The position numbers and the translations under genes are program-made. The notes below the pieces were generated by a model. That model had not been told where the DNA came from. It ran no database searches and saw only the letters and a program-made list of their open reading frames with translations. Shown here in pieces: positions 1-10,291 of a stretch of 64,000 bases of DNA (position 1 is its first letter; each line of letters starts with the position of its first letter). The stretch lies in assembly GCA_026874595.1 (NCBI GenBank), contig CM049311.1, positions 56,566,453 through 56,630,452 on the forward strand, read 5' to 3'. The stretch comes from Sipunculus nudus (lineage: Eukaryota; Annelida; Sipuncula; Golfingiida; Sipunculidae).

Positions 1-138
1 TAATACACATAAAAATACAACTTCTACTACTATTAATAATAATAATTTAAATAATGAAAATGAAAATAATAGTATTAATATTAATATTATAATATTGTAT
101 TTTTTTATAATTGTATTAATAATTATTATAATTACTAT

Positions 139-152
139 CATTATTATTATTA

Positions 153-200
<48 letters not shown>
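139..200. repeat. (TTA)n microsatellite in AT-rich intron
   Basis: A nearly pure run of TTA/ATT triplets lies in an AT-rich stretch. Positions 1-468 hold no other recognisable feature and are read as intron upstream of the first visible exon of the death-domain gene, because the open frame of that exon is bounded by a plausible splice acceptor at 467-468. Confidence 0.85.
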
Positions 201-201
<1 letters not shown>

Positions 202-468
202 AATCATATATACAGCGTTACTGCTGTCACCAAGAATTTGTATTATGATAAATGTATAATGTATGTAAAACCAATAATTTAAATTAGGCGTTTCTGACGT
301 TTGATAGATTTAGCTTCCCTTTGGTTTGTATTTGATCATTTACCTTTTCATAGATGTTTATTCATATTTCTGCAGCCAAAGTAGTGAAGATTTAAACCAA
401 ATAATGTGTGTACTTAGCTCTTGCCGGGTTTTAAAATAGCTTATCGATTTCTGTTGGGTTACTTGAAG

Positions 469-1012
469 GTTTGCCATATTACGAACGAAAACTGACACGC
501 CTGCGGCCCGGCTTGAGAAGCTGATGATGGCTTTGGAAGTTGCAATTAAACAAAGACCAGTGCAAATATTTGTGCGCCAGAACGCGAGTGAGCCAAAAGA
601 TGTAGTTATCATATGCACAAACGCTTACAGGACGGACCGATTCTTGCGCCGTCTGGCGGATGATGGCTACACTGAAGGGCCAGATCCAAGTCCGGAAATG
701 ATAATGAATGAAGGAACGGTACTTACTGTCTGTTTCCGCGGGAACGTGGACAAAAACGAAGAGGGGACACTTCACTTGGTGTATAACACTCACATAAAAG
801 CCAGGCTGGATATAACGGTCGAAGAAATCGACAGGTTTGCTCAGAAAAGTATTCATTGTTTCCGAGGGTTTGCACAGTTTTTTACCCGCGGCATGGTGGA
901 GAAGCTGGTACCACGTGACGAGGAAGCCGCCAAGCAGAAGAACCCTCCAATGAAGACCATTCTTGTGGAAGGTGACGTGCTGCTGATGGAACTGCTCATC
1001 TGTCTACCAAAG
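469..1012 (+). CDS. UPA-domain exon (internal)
   Basis: The open frame runs from a stop at 464-466 to the donor AAG|GTAGGG at 1012/1013. The acceptor at 467-468 is the best available, but its polypyrimidine tract is modest. A start at the Met codons 524 or 527 is less likely, because the residues just before them (PAARLEKL) read as continuous protein. The exon ends in phase 0. It encodes the whole visible UPA-like segment, including VVIICTNAYRTDRFLRRLA and the C-terminal EGDVLLMELLICLPK block. Confidence 0.75.
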
Positions 1013-4000
1013 GTAGGGATTTCCTTGGTTTAAGTGGGTTTATTACTTTTTTTATTTATGTTTCTTGCAGGCCAGCAGGCAGAGATGGACTTAGTCTAAC
1101 TTAATCTTACAAAAATAATGCTCAGTATGTCGACACTTTGCAAGAAATTTTCAAACAGAACACTCAGTATATGTAAATGCTTCGCTCTAAGTACGGTGGA
1201 GTGCCGTTTATCCGTAGGCGTGGGGGGGGGGGGCAAGGGATTTGTTCGGATAAACGGACCCTCGTATAAACAGTCATAATTTTGGATCTTATGTTTCATT
1301 TCGGATAAACGGATTTTCGGATTCGGTGTCCGGATGAACGGTGCTCCACTATATATGTTTCTAATATTTGCTGAACGGTTCACGTTGAAGTGTGACAAGA
1401 CCAAAGAGTTACCACTTGAAAAGTAACAACAAGTTTTAATCGTTTCATGCTGCCATTAGGTTCAGAGGGCTTACATGGTATTAAAACGTCAAATGTGTCG
1501 TGTACTTTTACCTTTAGCCCGATCCTGAGCCACCTAAACCTATCCAGCGGGCCCCAGTCACGTTCCGGTCTGACGGTAAGTGAATTACACTTTTAATCAT
1601 TTATTACCTTTACATTTATTCATTCAAGTTGTATTCTCCTCTGTTATAATAAAATAATTCTTGCCATTAGTCAATATAATGGTCAGCCGTGGCATGATCT
1701 AATACTGACAACATGCTTTATTTATAAATCGTGAACTCCATAAGCACTGTATGGTCAGCCTCATGGATTGTTATGAAATGGGTAACCCCAGTATTGTCAG
1801 AAAAGAAAAGGGATTTTTTTCATTCACTGGCACTAATGATGTCAGAAAAGGCCCCACCGGTCAAACTGAGAAGCCAACAGGAGTGTTTTTTTTTTACTTT
1901 TTATAACAGTCAGTGGCAGATGGCCATGTTCACTTACGTGTATTTTTGTATGTGTGTGTATGTGTGTGATTATATTTATTGTCTCTTCGTTCAGCTTATA
2001 TACTGTATGAGGCTGACTCCGTGCTAGACAGTAAATTATATTCTGTTTAAAGAATATATGCTTTTTCGTTAATGGAAACTTAATATATCTCAGGTCTTGT
2101 AGACGAGGCGTTATTTAAACAGCTGGCTTCTGATCTCGGAGATGAGTGGCGACGCCTTGCGAATCAGTTGAACGTACGGCGCATGCGCATTCAGGCTATC
2201 ATGCGCAATCACGTGAACCAGAACAACAACGAGAACGCCATCTTTGACATGCTGATGACCTGGGCGAAAAAAGTTCCAAGATCATTGAACAAAGTAACCA
2301 ATAAATGTTTACCTTACATTTACATAGTAAATGCATGCTGTAAATATTATTAAATTAACCTTAGGCCATCCAAGTTTATTTTTTTTTTTAGTCAGAACTT
2401 ATGGATAACGTTAATCTGTTGTATCATTTTCCATTCAACAATACTTTGTAGTATGAACTAGAATACAATTATATATACTCAACATAACACGGAACAAATT
2501 AATTGTAAAGCCGTAATAATGCAATATTTTACAATACGATACATATCGCGATAGATCGTTCAGTGTACCATGCAATGAGCGATACCTAATCTAAATATAT
2601 AGTCAATATACGATACCTAATCTGAATATATAGTCAATATAGGATACCTAATCTGAATATTTAGTCAATATACGATCCCTAATCTTAATATATAGTCAAC
2701 ATATTATACCTAATCTGTATATATACTCAATATACGATACCTAATCTAAATATATGGGCCTATAGTCAATAAACGATACCTAATCTGAATACATAGTCAA
2801 TATACGATACCTAATCTGAATATATAGTCAGTATAAATACCTAATCTTTTTATTGGTGGAGGTAACTAATTACCTCTGACTTATCTAATTCTTAACCTTT
2901 GTATGTACATCTGCAGAGTTTCCATTTCGGTTTGGGAGTACTTGACAGGGCGGTTGCACTCGCTTCCTATCATTTTACTTTTTTGTATCCTGGTCTCACC
3001 CAGGCCCGGTGTCTACCGCACCACCGGGTCCTGGGTGTGTAATCAACCCCATTGCTGGGTCATAACACCGAGGAACCCCCAAAAGACGCACTCGGACTAA
3101 CACGGCTCTTGGGCATAGCCTTCCCAATAAGCCTGCAGAGCGCTCACCCTGGATGGTGGCCGACCTCGAAAAAAACCTCACCGCCTTGGATGAGATTCGA
3201 ACCCACGATCTCCCGGCTTTGAGTCCTGCGCTGTACCCCTTAGCCACAGAATACCTAATCTCAATATATGGTCAATAAACGATACCTAATCTGAATATAT
3301 AGTCAGTACCAAAACTCTTCCTTAATCTTATATTAGAAAGACAACCAAACCCACTCTCGTTAAAATTGTATAAAAAAAACCATCAGCGAAATTAAATATT
3401 TGTCGTGCTGTGCGATATGTTTCACTTAAACAGAAGACTTTCCACAATTTACGCCAGTTAAAAACAAGGGACCTATGGGTCACTGTGCTCAGCTGACATT
3501 AACCCTGAAGGTAAAAATCTAAAATAATATCAAATTGAGATAAAGTGTAAGAGGAAGAGGTAATAAAGGCCATGGTTGGTTTATATGATTGGTTTGTATT
3601 GATGAGCAAGAAAATTGTTGCAAATAATATTTTGTGACCTGACCATGTGTTTCCTAATGTTGAAACTGAAGTATGTGAGCAGTTTGTGAACAAATGCTCT
3701 GTACAATTACCATGATCATTAGTTGGCTTTTCGATTAACTGTTGACATTTCAGTAGTTTACACATTTGTTCAATCGAATCTTTTTTTTTGTATATATATA
3801 TATTATTAAATATATGTTTTTTTTAATGAAATGTATACAGCTGAAATATAACTAATTAACAACATAAAACATGGCAAACAAAGCCTGATCTCAAATTCTG
3901 CTGATGCAGGAAAATAATGAACAAATGTTTATAATAAATCCTCATTTTTTTATCACATCAATTTTTTTTTTAATTTAAGTTTATATTTCTATACATTTTC

Positions 4001-7000
4001 AATATAACATATATATCTGAATATAAAAGTTGATTCATAATTCTCAATTGCATCATCATAAATCTCAATCTTGTCAGATAACACCACATCATGCATACAA
4101 ATGTTTATTTATTTTTTACCACAAAAATATATCTTTTAAATCTGAAAAACAATAAATATCTAAAAAAAATACTTGATTTAGATTTCACAATTTTTAATTG
4201 TGTCTTTATTTATCCATAATGTGCTTCATATTTTATCATAATTTAAGCATACTGATGGGTCCCATTATGATTGGTAAAATCATTTAAAAGAAAAATGATT
4301 TCTTTAAAAATGCTACATTACACAACATTGCATCTTCTGGATTACACCTTGAATTACTTTTTCATTTAAAGTTTTTGCATATCAGAGTGGAAACAGCATT
4401 ACAATTAAGGAGATACAGTGAAAACAATAACAATACTGCATAACACTTGCTGGGTTGGGTTTGTGGGGGGGGGGGGGGCTGATTGGGGTGGTGATATGAG
4501 AATAACTGTACACCTGTCACAGCAGGGGATCTCCCCCAGTGACTGTAACAAATCAGAAACCCTGGCATAGCTGACTTCCAGTGACCTGGAGTGGGACCCT
4601 GCATCTGTAATCTGTAATCAAAGCAAATGAGTACAATAGAGCCTCAAGAAAAAAAATCAATAACTAGCTTAATTTTCAAGCTTTTACTTCCAAATTTCAG
4701 ATTTAAACAAATTAAATATTTATGTTTACATGCTGTGAAAATTAAATCAATGGTACTTACAGGAAAAAAACGTGCCATGGTCAAAGTTGGGCAAAATTTA
4801 AGGTACTGATTTTATTTTTATGCTAATTACTTAAAAAATTTACAAAATTCAGATCTAATTTTGGGTAAACAATTGAATCTTAATTAAACATAGTTATATA
4901 CTTGGGAAAATAGACTCTAGTTTCAAAATTTTTCATGTTAAGTGAGTAAATATTTTTCCTGATTTTTTACAAAGTCCATTATGTTTGGGCCCATAACTTA
5001 AAGAATTTATACTTAACAGACTTAATATCTGGCATGTACATAGGAACTATATAGAAGAATATTTATGGTAAATATGAGGAAAAACAGATGAGTGGTTTTG
5101 ATATTAGGCAGTCCTGAAGTGTGAAAATAGGATTTTAATAAAAAATTGAGGTTTTTCCTTAATTTCTCAAAGGAACGAAGTCGCAAAGACCCAGTTTTCG
5201 GCTTGGTAGGAGATCTTAGGGACATCTAACATTATGCTGAATTTTGGATTCCTAGGTCTTACGGTTTCAAAACGTGCCACATCTACGGACGGACGGACGG
5301 ACGGACGGACGGACGGACGGACGGACGGACGGACAGACGGACGGACGACGGACAATGGACCACGACTATAGCTCAGATGACTTATAGTCAGCTGAGCTAA
5401 AAATCCAGAGTGAAATTGATACATAATGAAAATTTGTTTCAGGCCGATATCTTGTGCTCTGCCTTGCTGGTGTGCGGGCGATCTGACCTGGCAGAGCAGA
5501 TCCGCGACAGAGAGAGCGACATCAGGAAACAGCGGGCAATGTCCGCCAGAGGTCAGCACTGCATGATTTCTTTATTTCTTAATGATCGGTTGCTTAGGTG
5601 TTTCCCCTTGCGAAAAAATGAAAGAACCTGGACTCCTATCCCAAAGTTGGACACTGGCGAGACCTGGTTATTTTCCCGTGATATACAGAGGTGTTGATAT
5701 TTTAGGGGTTATGGAGTTCCAGATTCACTCTTCTTGGGACTGCCGCGAATGTCCATGAAAAAAGCCATCGTTATAGAGAGGTAGTCGTGAAGGAAGGTTT
5801 CGATGTATCTGATATACCAAGGCTGACTGATAATCGTCAACTGTAATAACAGCTGCCCAATAACTGAGTGTCGTAAGCTTTAATGACAGCTGCCCAGTAG
5901 CTGAGAATCGAAAGCTTTAATGAAAGCTGCCCTGTAACTGAGATTCGACAGCTTCAATGAGAGCTGCCCTGTAACTGAGATTCGACAGCTTTAATGACAG
6001 CCGCCCTGTAACTGAGAGTCGTAATCTTTAATGACAGCTGCCCTGTAACTGAGATTCGTAATTTTAACTGAGAGCTGCCCTCTAACTGATATTCGTAAGC
6101 TTTAATGGCAACTGTCCTGTAACTGACAGTCGTAAGCTTTAATGACAGCTGCCCTGTAACTGAGAGTCGTAATCTTTAATGAAAGCTGCCCTGTAACTGA
6201 GAGCCGTAAGCTTTAATTAGAGCTGCCCTGTAACTGAGATTCGTAAGCTTAACTGAGAGCTGCCCTGTAACTGATATTCGTTAGCTTTAATGACAGCTGC
6301 CCTATAACTGAGAGTCGTAAGTTTTAACGCAGTAATGATGCCGAGTCCATAAGTTCCGAGTCAAATTGCAAGTCTAAAACAAGTCCATTTCTGCTTCCAG
6401 GTCCAATACAATTATCCTTTATAAAAAAAAAACTTTGAATGGAACTGTAAGACTGTCAGGTATGTTTTTATACTAATTTACAAATGCTTTTACATGAACG
6501 TTTGATTAGATAAAAAGTCTTTGTAAACAAGGGCACCACAAAGCGGAGCATCCCTTGGCACGGGCCATAATTAGAATAGGTGTATTAAACAGTGTGAAAA
6601 TGAGGAGGGCAGCTCTCTGGCCTTGACCTTTGCTTCTGTGACCTAAAACTAAATAGGGTTCTTCATCCATAGGCGGGTGAGCCATATGAGCAAGATGACC
6701 CTGACAGGTGTTGGTCAAACGGTGTGGCCTAAAATGGGTCCACGAGCTTTTTCGAGAAGTGGGCGCTGTGGCCGTGACCTTTAACCTCCTGACCTTAAAA
6801 TCGAAAGGGTTCTTCATCCATGAGTGGATGAGCTATATTTGCCAAACGAAAAGGTTTTGTCAAACAGTTTGGCTTTAAATAGTTCAACAAACTTTTTCAA
6901 GAAGTGGGCCTTGTGGCTTGACTTTTGACCCCGTGACCTGGAAATCTATGGTGTTCTTTATCCATGGATAAGTAAGCCATATTTAAAAGATGAAAGGTTT

Positions 7001-8149
7001 TGGTCAAACGGTAGTCTGTTATTAGGCCAACTATTTGTTTGTAGGCTTAAGAGTATGTGAAAGAGCTTTTTTCCTATTAGACTCGAGATAGACACGACTT
7101 GATTTCTAGAGTCCTTACCGTCGAGTCCGAGTCCCTTACAAAGTGGATTCGGTTTCCAGACTCGAGTCCAAGTCCCAACCGGAGTCTTCCATCACTGCTT
7201 TAATGACAGTTGTCATAGAAATGACAGTGATATATAAATCTTAATGACAGTTTCTTTCAATTTTAAAATGATACCTTTACTAAGTTTTCGCCATAATAAT
7301 CGTTATCTTTGAACATTTTTTCGACCCCTTGCTGCAGCTACCTCTTTGAAACATTTATTAATGTAACCCGGCTTAGATTCAAAGTCATGCACCCTCTAGA
7401 TGTTAAATAACCTGCATTAATGTCAGGTGTATGGATCGATTGTCGACCTCCAGTGTTCGTTTCTAACTGACGCTGCCCTTATAAGGCTTACTCAGTTGAT
7501 GCTTAATCTTCTGATTTCCGCCTCCAGATTCACACATGAAGAGGGTGATAATCCAAGTGTCTCAGGAAAAGGATGCAGCCACCAGATGGCGTGATCTTGG
7601 CGTTAAACTCGGCCTTACAAGGCCCGTAATGGACGATATTGAAATGGAAGGTTCCTCCGACAGGGAGCGCTGTCAACAAGTGTTGACAAAATGGAAGACT
7701 ATAGCAAACAATGACGTCAATAAGGATGACCTTGTGAAACATCTCCGGCGAATAAAGCTCCATGCGGCAGCTGGTAAGTGAGAGCTTTTTCTCCCGCACG
7801 AATTTGATTATGGTGACATTTTATTGTTCAGGTTCTTCGATGTAAATATTATTTTAAAAAGACAATTTGTTTTACATATGAAGCATTAGCTCAATATAAT
7901 AAAATACGGATAAATAAAAAAAAAAAAAACATTCCTTTGGGAAATAAAACACACACACATAAACATGCGTTTATCTTATGTTTATACATGATGTAAATAT
8001 TACATACCCACTTAATGGAGGTTTTGTGTCCCATCATATGCACATCGGTAAGTAAGGTAAATAATGTAGAGAGATAATTGCTATGAACACTGGTATTCAG
8101 CGTGGATGTTTATTATTTATTCATTGTAGATTTGGCTCAGCGGGTCTGA
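469..8149 (+). CDS. UPA - death domain - death domain protein (3' part of gene, six exons)
   Basis: The exons are 469-1012, 1518-1575, 2094-2293, 5443-5551, 7528-7773 and 8130-8149. All junctions are GT-AG and all phases agree (0, 1, 0, 1, 1), giving 391 visible residues and a stop at 8147-8149. Residues about 1-185 resemble the UPA domain found with ZU5 and death domains in UNC5, PIDD and ankyrins (motifs VLTVCFRGNV, FAQKS, GFAQFFTRG, EGDVLLMELL). A Pro-rich linker follows. Residues about 200-290 form a first death domain (LGDEWRRLANQL, FDMLMTWAKK), and residues about 305-391 a second (TRWRDLGVKLGL, VLTKWKTIA, LVKHLRRI). Death domains mediate homotypic assembly in apoptotic or innate immune signalling; the partner is not known here. 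The 5' exons, perhaps with ZU5 or other domains, lie left of the window. Introns are full of repeats. The assignment rests on motif recognition and on exon phase. Confidence 0.82.
1194..1351. mobile_element. 158-bp MITE, pogo/Tigger (Tc1/mariner)-like
   Basis: Imperfect terminal inverted repeats of about 20 bp (left GGTGGAGTGCCGTTTATCCG, right, reversed, AGTGGAGCACCGTTCATCCG) bound a 158-bp stretch flanked by TA at 1192-1193 and 1352-1353. TA target duplication and a TIR containing CCGTTTATCCG are typical of pogo/Tigger-derived MITEs. A G-run of about 12 lies inside. It is in the first visible intron of the death-domain gene. Confidence 0.7.
1518..1575 (+). CDS. Proline-rich linker exon of UPA-DD-DD gene
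   Basis: A 58-nt exon lies between the acceptor TTTAG at 1513-1517 and the donor G|GTAAGT at 1576. It encodes 19 residues (PDPEPPKPIQRAPVTFRSD) plus one base that completes a Gly codon with the next exon. A short Pro-rich linker between a UPA domain and a death domain is expected. It is too short to be found by ORF length; phase and context support it. Confidence 0.8.
2094..2293 (+). CDS. First death domain, main exon
   Basis: The acceptor is CTCAG at 2089-2093 and the donor AAA|GTAACC at 2294. The exon completes Gly and then encodes LVDEALFKQLASDLGDEWRR and further helices with FDMLMTWAKKVPRSLNK. The GxEWxxLA core and the tryptophan of helix 5 are those of the death domain fold. It ends in phase 0. 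Confidence 0.85.
2581..2847. repeat. 31-bp AT-rich minisatellite, left part
   Basis: About nine diverged copies of a 31-bp unit beginning GATACCTAATCT and continuing (G/A)AATATATAGTCAATATAC are arranged head to tail. Two more copies lie at 3250-3308; the array is split by the SINE at 2848-3249. It is in the intron between the two halves of the first death domain. Confidence 0.88.
2848..3249 (-). mobile_element. tRNA-derived SINE
   Basis: Read on the minus strand the element starts at 3249 with a tRNA-like head. The A box TGGCTAAGGG is at 3246-3237 and the B box GGTTCGAATCT at 3203-3193, with tRNA-like spacing. A non-tRNA body and a tail toward 2848 follow. It is flanked by AATACCTAATCT at 2836-2847 and at 3250-3261, which may be a 12-bp target duplication or simply two copies of the host minisatellite unit. 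About 400 bp. The SINE subfamily and LINE partner were not identified. Confidence 0.8.
3250..3308. repeat. 31-bp minisatellite, right part
   Basis: Two further copies of the GATACCTAATCT unit lie directly after the SINE, continuing the array at 2581-2847. Confidence 0.85.
4463..4479. repeat. Poly-G run inside family B
   Basis: A run of about 16 G is embedded in the family B element. The homologous place in copy 2 (about 47228-47292) holds two longer G-runs, so this is an unstable homopolymer. Confidence 0.8.
5286..5345. repeat. (GGAC)n microsatellite near family B end
   Basis: About 14 tandem GGAC units lie 5' of the terminal stem-loop of family B. Shorter GACGGAC stretches occupy the same place in the copies ending near 21585, 32076 and 41092, so it belongs to the element. 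Confidence 0.88.
5443..5551 (+). CDS. First death domain, C-terminal exon
   Basis: The acceptor is TTTCAG at 5437-5442 and the donor AGA G|GTCAGC at 5552. It is read in phase 0 from the exon ending at 2293: ADILCSALLVCGRSDLAEQI closes the domain (helix 6 region), followed by a charged linker. It lies only 41 bp downstream of the end of the family B element. Confidence 0.82.
5842..6335. repeat. 37-bp minisatellite, about 13 copies
   Basis: The unit is close to AATGACAGCTGCCCTGTAAC followed by TGAGATTCGTAAGCTTT, head to tail with point changes. There are no spacers, so it is not a CRISPR-like array. It lies in the intron before the second death-domain exon; degenerate further copies occur near 7197-7250. 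Confidence 0.9.
6590..7020. repeat. About 150-bp diverged tandem repeat (three units)
   Basis: Three units share GGCCTTGACCTTTGACC-like, GGGTTCTTCATCCATG and TTGGTCAAACGGT segments. They are probably the core of a decayed element; the start near 6520 (ACAAGGGCACCACAAAGC) resembles the ends of families B and C. No terminal partner was found. Confidence 0.6.
7528..7773 (+). CDS. Second death domain exon
   Basis: The acceptor is CCTCCAG at 7521-7527 and the donor CTG|GTAAGT at 7774. It completes an Asp codon and encodes 81 further residues with RWRDLGVKLGLTRPVMDDIE, CQQVLTKWKTIA and LVKHLRRIKLHAAA, the helix pattern of a death domain. An unspliced reading stops 8 nt into the intron (GK-stop), so a retained-intron product would lack only the last few residues. 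Confidence 0.85.
8130..8149 (+). CDS. Terminal exon of UPA-DD-DD gene
   Basis: The acceptor TTTATTCATTGTAG (8116-8129) has a good polypyrimidine tract. The 20-nt coding part completes Asp and encodes LAQRV-stop (TGA 8147-8149), which continues the last helix smoothly. This tiny coding tail can only be seen by phase matching. Confidence 0.7.
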
Positions 8150-8225
8150 TCGTGGACACAGAGAATCACTTGCACAGAACCTTCCAGCCACCACACCGTA
8201 TTGTCATCAGCATTCACGGAAAACC

Positions 8226-8226
<1 letters not shown>

Positions 8227-8292
<66 letters not shown>
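8227..8292. repeat. (TA)33 microsatellite in predicted 3' UTR
   Basis: A perfect TA run is followed by (AC)n to about 8310. It lies between the stop codon at 8149 and the candidate poly(A) signal at 8498. Confidence 0.95.
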
Positions 8293-8295
<3 letters not shown>

Positions 8296-8497
8296 ACACA
8301 CACACACAACAAAGGTCTGAGATCACACACATTCTAATATGGTGTGCATAGAATGAATCGAAGCCGATTTGGGGTATATTTTCATTGGAGGAGACTACGA
8401 TTAGCCAGAGCGTGCATATGCAGTCCGGACACCTTGAAATACAGAAATCGAGCGACATCTGTAGTTAGACATACACACTAGTATATTCATCTGTGAT

Positions 8498-8503
8498 AAT
8501 AAA
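8498..8503 (+). promoter_or_regulatory. Candidate poly(A) signal AATAAA
   Basis: It is the first canonical AATAAA after the stop codon of the death-domain gene, 349 nt downstream. Cleavage is expected some 10-30 nt later. No transcript evidence is available. Confidence 0.45.
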
Positions 8504-9182
8504 CCTCTTATTTTGGAATCAAGAAGTTCTGTTTGTTCTGCCTCATCTTTCCTTGAATACTTTGGGATTATACCTGCAGCTATTTCGAACAAAGGTTTAT
8601 AAGCATTGGAACATAACATAGTGAGGAAATGAGTAGACGGCTTGTCGGGGAAGGCCTTTGAGCAGGCGGGGAGATGCTGATCATCGCGTCTGTCTTGCCC
8701 TTCACTCAAATTATCTAGACCAGTGTCAACCTGTCTTTTAAATCGACGCTTTTATACCAGTTTAATCAAATCTTCATCAATACAGAAAGTGTGAACATTT
8801 GATATATTATTATTTACAAAACCTGTATATTATTTAAGAGGTCCTTGGCGACTGAGCCTGATATCACAATATATGCCATAAAAAAAGGAAACGAATATAT
8901 ATTTGACGCACTGAAAGCTTTCTAGATTTACATTTTCTGCTGGATAAATGTCCGATAAGAAGTGTGAAACCTTAACAGAAATAAGTCAACCGTTTAATTT
9001 TAGTAGATTTTAATTTTTCCTGTGTCTTTATAGTTTGGACCTCTCGTGTTGATGTCCGTCACAACAAATTTGAAAATAAAACCAGGTAGCAGTCTAAAAT
9101 ACCAATGTTTCAACTGTTTAATTTATTCGTTTGTCAAAAATATAGCAGACATTAGTTATTTGATAGTACCTCCCTAAAGAAG

Positions 9183-9188
<6 letters not shown>

Positions 9189-9270
<82 letters not shown>
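9189..9270. repeat. (TA)41 microsatellite
   Basis: A perfect TA run of 82 bp. From 8504 to 9188 and from 9271 to 10291 I see only unclassified sequence. The minus strand of about 9290-10120 gives broken frames (e.g. 10122-9898) of protein-like texture, perhaps a decayed mobile-element ORF, but no family was recognised. Confidence 0.93.
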
Positions 9271-9272
<2 letters not shown>

Positions 9273-10291
9273 GAAATGAAATGCTCATTTAGCAGCTTGT
9301 CTTAATGTAGATTTCGGCGGGAATCCGTGTATCCGATGGATTTTTCCAGATCTTGTTCGGTTTGTAGCTTTCTCAATTTCTTATAGTGTGGGAGAGGAGT
9401 CAAAAGCTTGTGTCCCTGGATCTGGCCCCGAGTGTCAGCATGGACTGTCCATTTAGGAGAAAGCTAAAATATTCCTCCACCTGTGGCTGATGGCGCTCTT
9501 GTTTAAAAACCGTTGCATTTGTAGGTATGAAGGATGATGCGAAGTCTTGATGGTCCATACACCTGCCTTGATGGGGATGAAGAATACATTATAGTTCACA
9601 GTTTCTTCACTAAACTGGATTCTGCCTTCTCCTCACACTGTTCATTCTGCTTGGGCCTGGGTCTTCATGCAGGTGTTCATTGAATCATTCTGCATGGCTG
9701 AAAAGTTCATGTTTATCCTCAAGAGTTTATATGATTGCCTTGTCAGTCTCGTATCAAGCAATGCCCGACTGGCTCCCTTTTATAGGATGAGACCTGAGCA
9801 ATTTCCAAAGTTTTTGACTGGTCTCAATGTTGTCTTGCGCTTTCTGACGATATCCGTTGGAGGTTATCTCATACTCCAGGCTGGTTTTGTTTCATGCCTA
9901 TTGATGACCTGATAAACTTGGTTTTTTTTTGTTGGTTGATAGGATTCTTGCATGGTCATGATGAACCTGACGACTGGGCATATTACCTGCGGCAGACGGC
10001 AGAGTTGATAAGATACCACCGTATCTCAGATGCATCCATATAGCTTTGTAATGTCTGATTACATAAAGGGGGTTTGTTGTGGTCAAATTGTTCCCCAATG
10101 AGTGACTGAAGTAGCAGGCCATTGGAGTTTAATTAACCAGTGCCCTGTGGGCCACGTAAGCAAATGACAGTGTCTATGACCATATTAGTGCAACGGCAGC
10201 CATTTATGCCTTTAAATCATTAATTTCATAGTCACATGCCTACTCTGTGATATTTTGGTTGGTCTAGTGGATTTCTCGACCCTAATTTTAA

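Larger units (their letters stand above)
3465..5402 (-). mobile_element. Family B Helitron/HINE-like element, copy 1
   Basis: Plus-strand left end CAAGGGACCTATGGGTCAC (3465 on) is a hairpin (GACC-TAT-GGGTC), directly followed by the subterminal repeat CTCAGCTGA. The right end near 5370-5402 has AGCTCAGATGACT..AGTCAGCTGAGCTA, a stem-loop carrying the inverted partner TCAGCTGAG, next to a (GGAC)n run. No coding capacity was seen. The sequence recurs at 44534-47940 with high similarity. It carries the empty site (4433/4434) for the family A insertion. The layout matches non-autonomous Helitron-like elements; a transposase source is not in the window. It lies in an intron of the death-domain gene. 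Confidence 0.65.

Noticed and set aside
3181-3249. Possible tRNA gene on the minus strand (A and B boxes)
   Set aside because: The tRNA-like part continues into a 400-bp body with a tail and direct flanking repeats, so it is the head of a SINE rather than a functional tRNA gene.
5842-6335. CRISPR-like array
   Set aside because: Units abut without unique spacers, and the context is a eukaryotic intron; it is a minisatellite.
8083-8458. ORFs with Tyr-Ile runs
   Set aside because: They are translations of the (TA)33 microsatellite; the real coding end of the gene at 8149 is in another frame.
9290-10122. Decayed transposase or recombinase on the minus strand
   Set aside because: Some protein-like stretches are visible, but frames are broken and no diagnostic motif was found, so no family was assigned.
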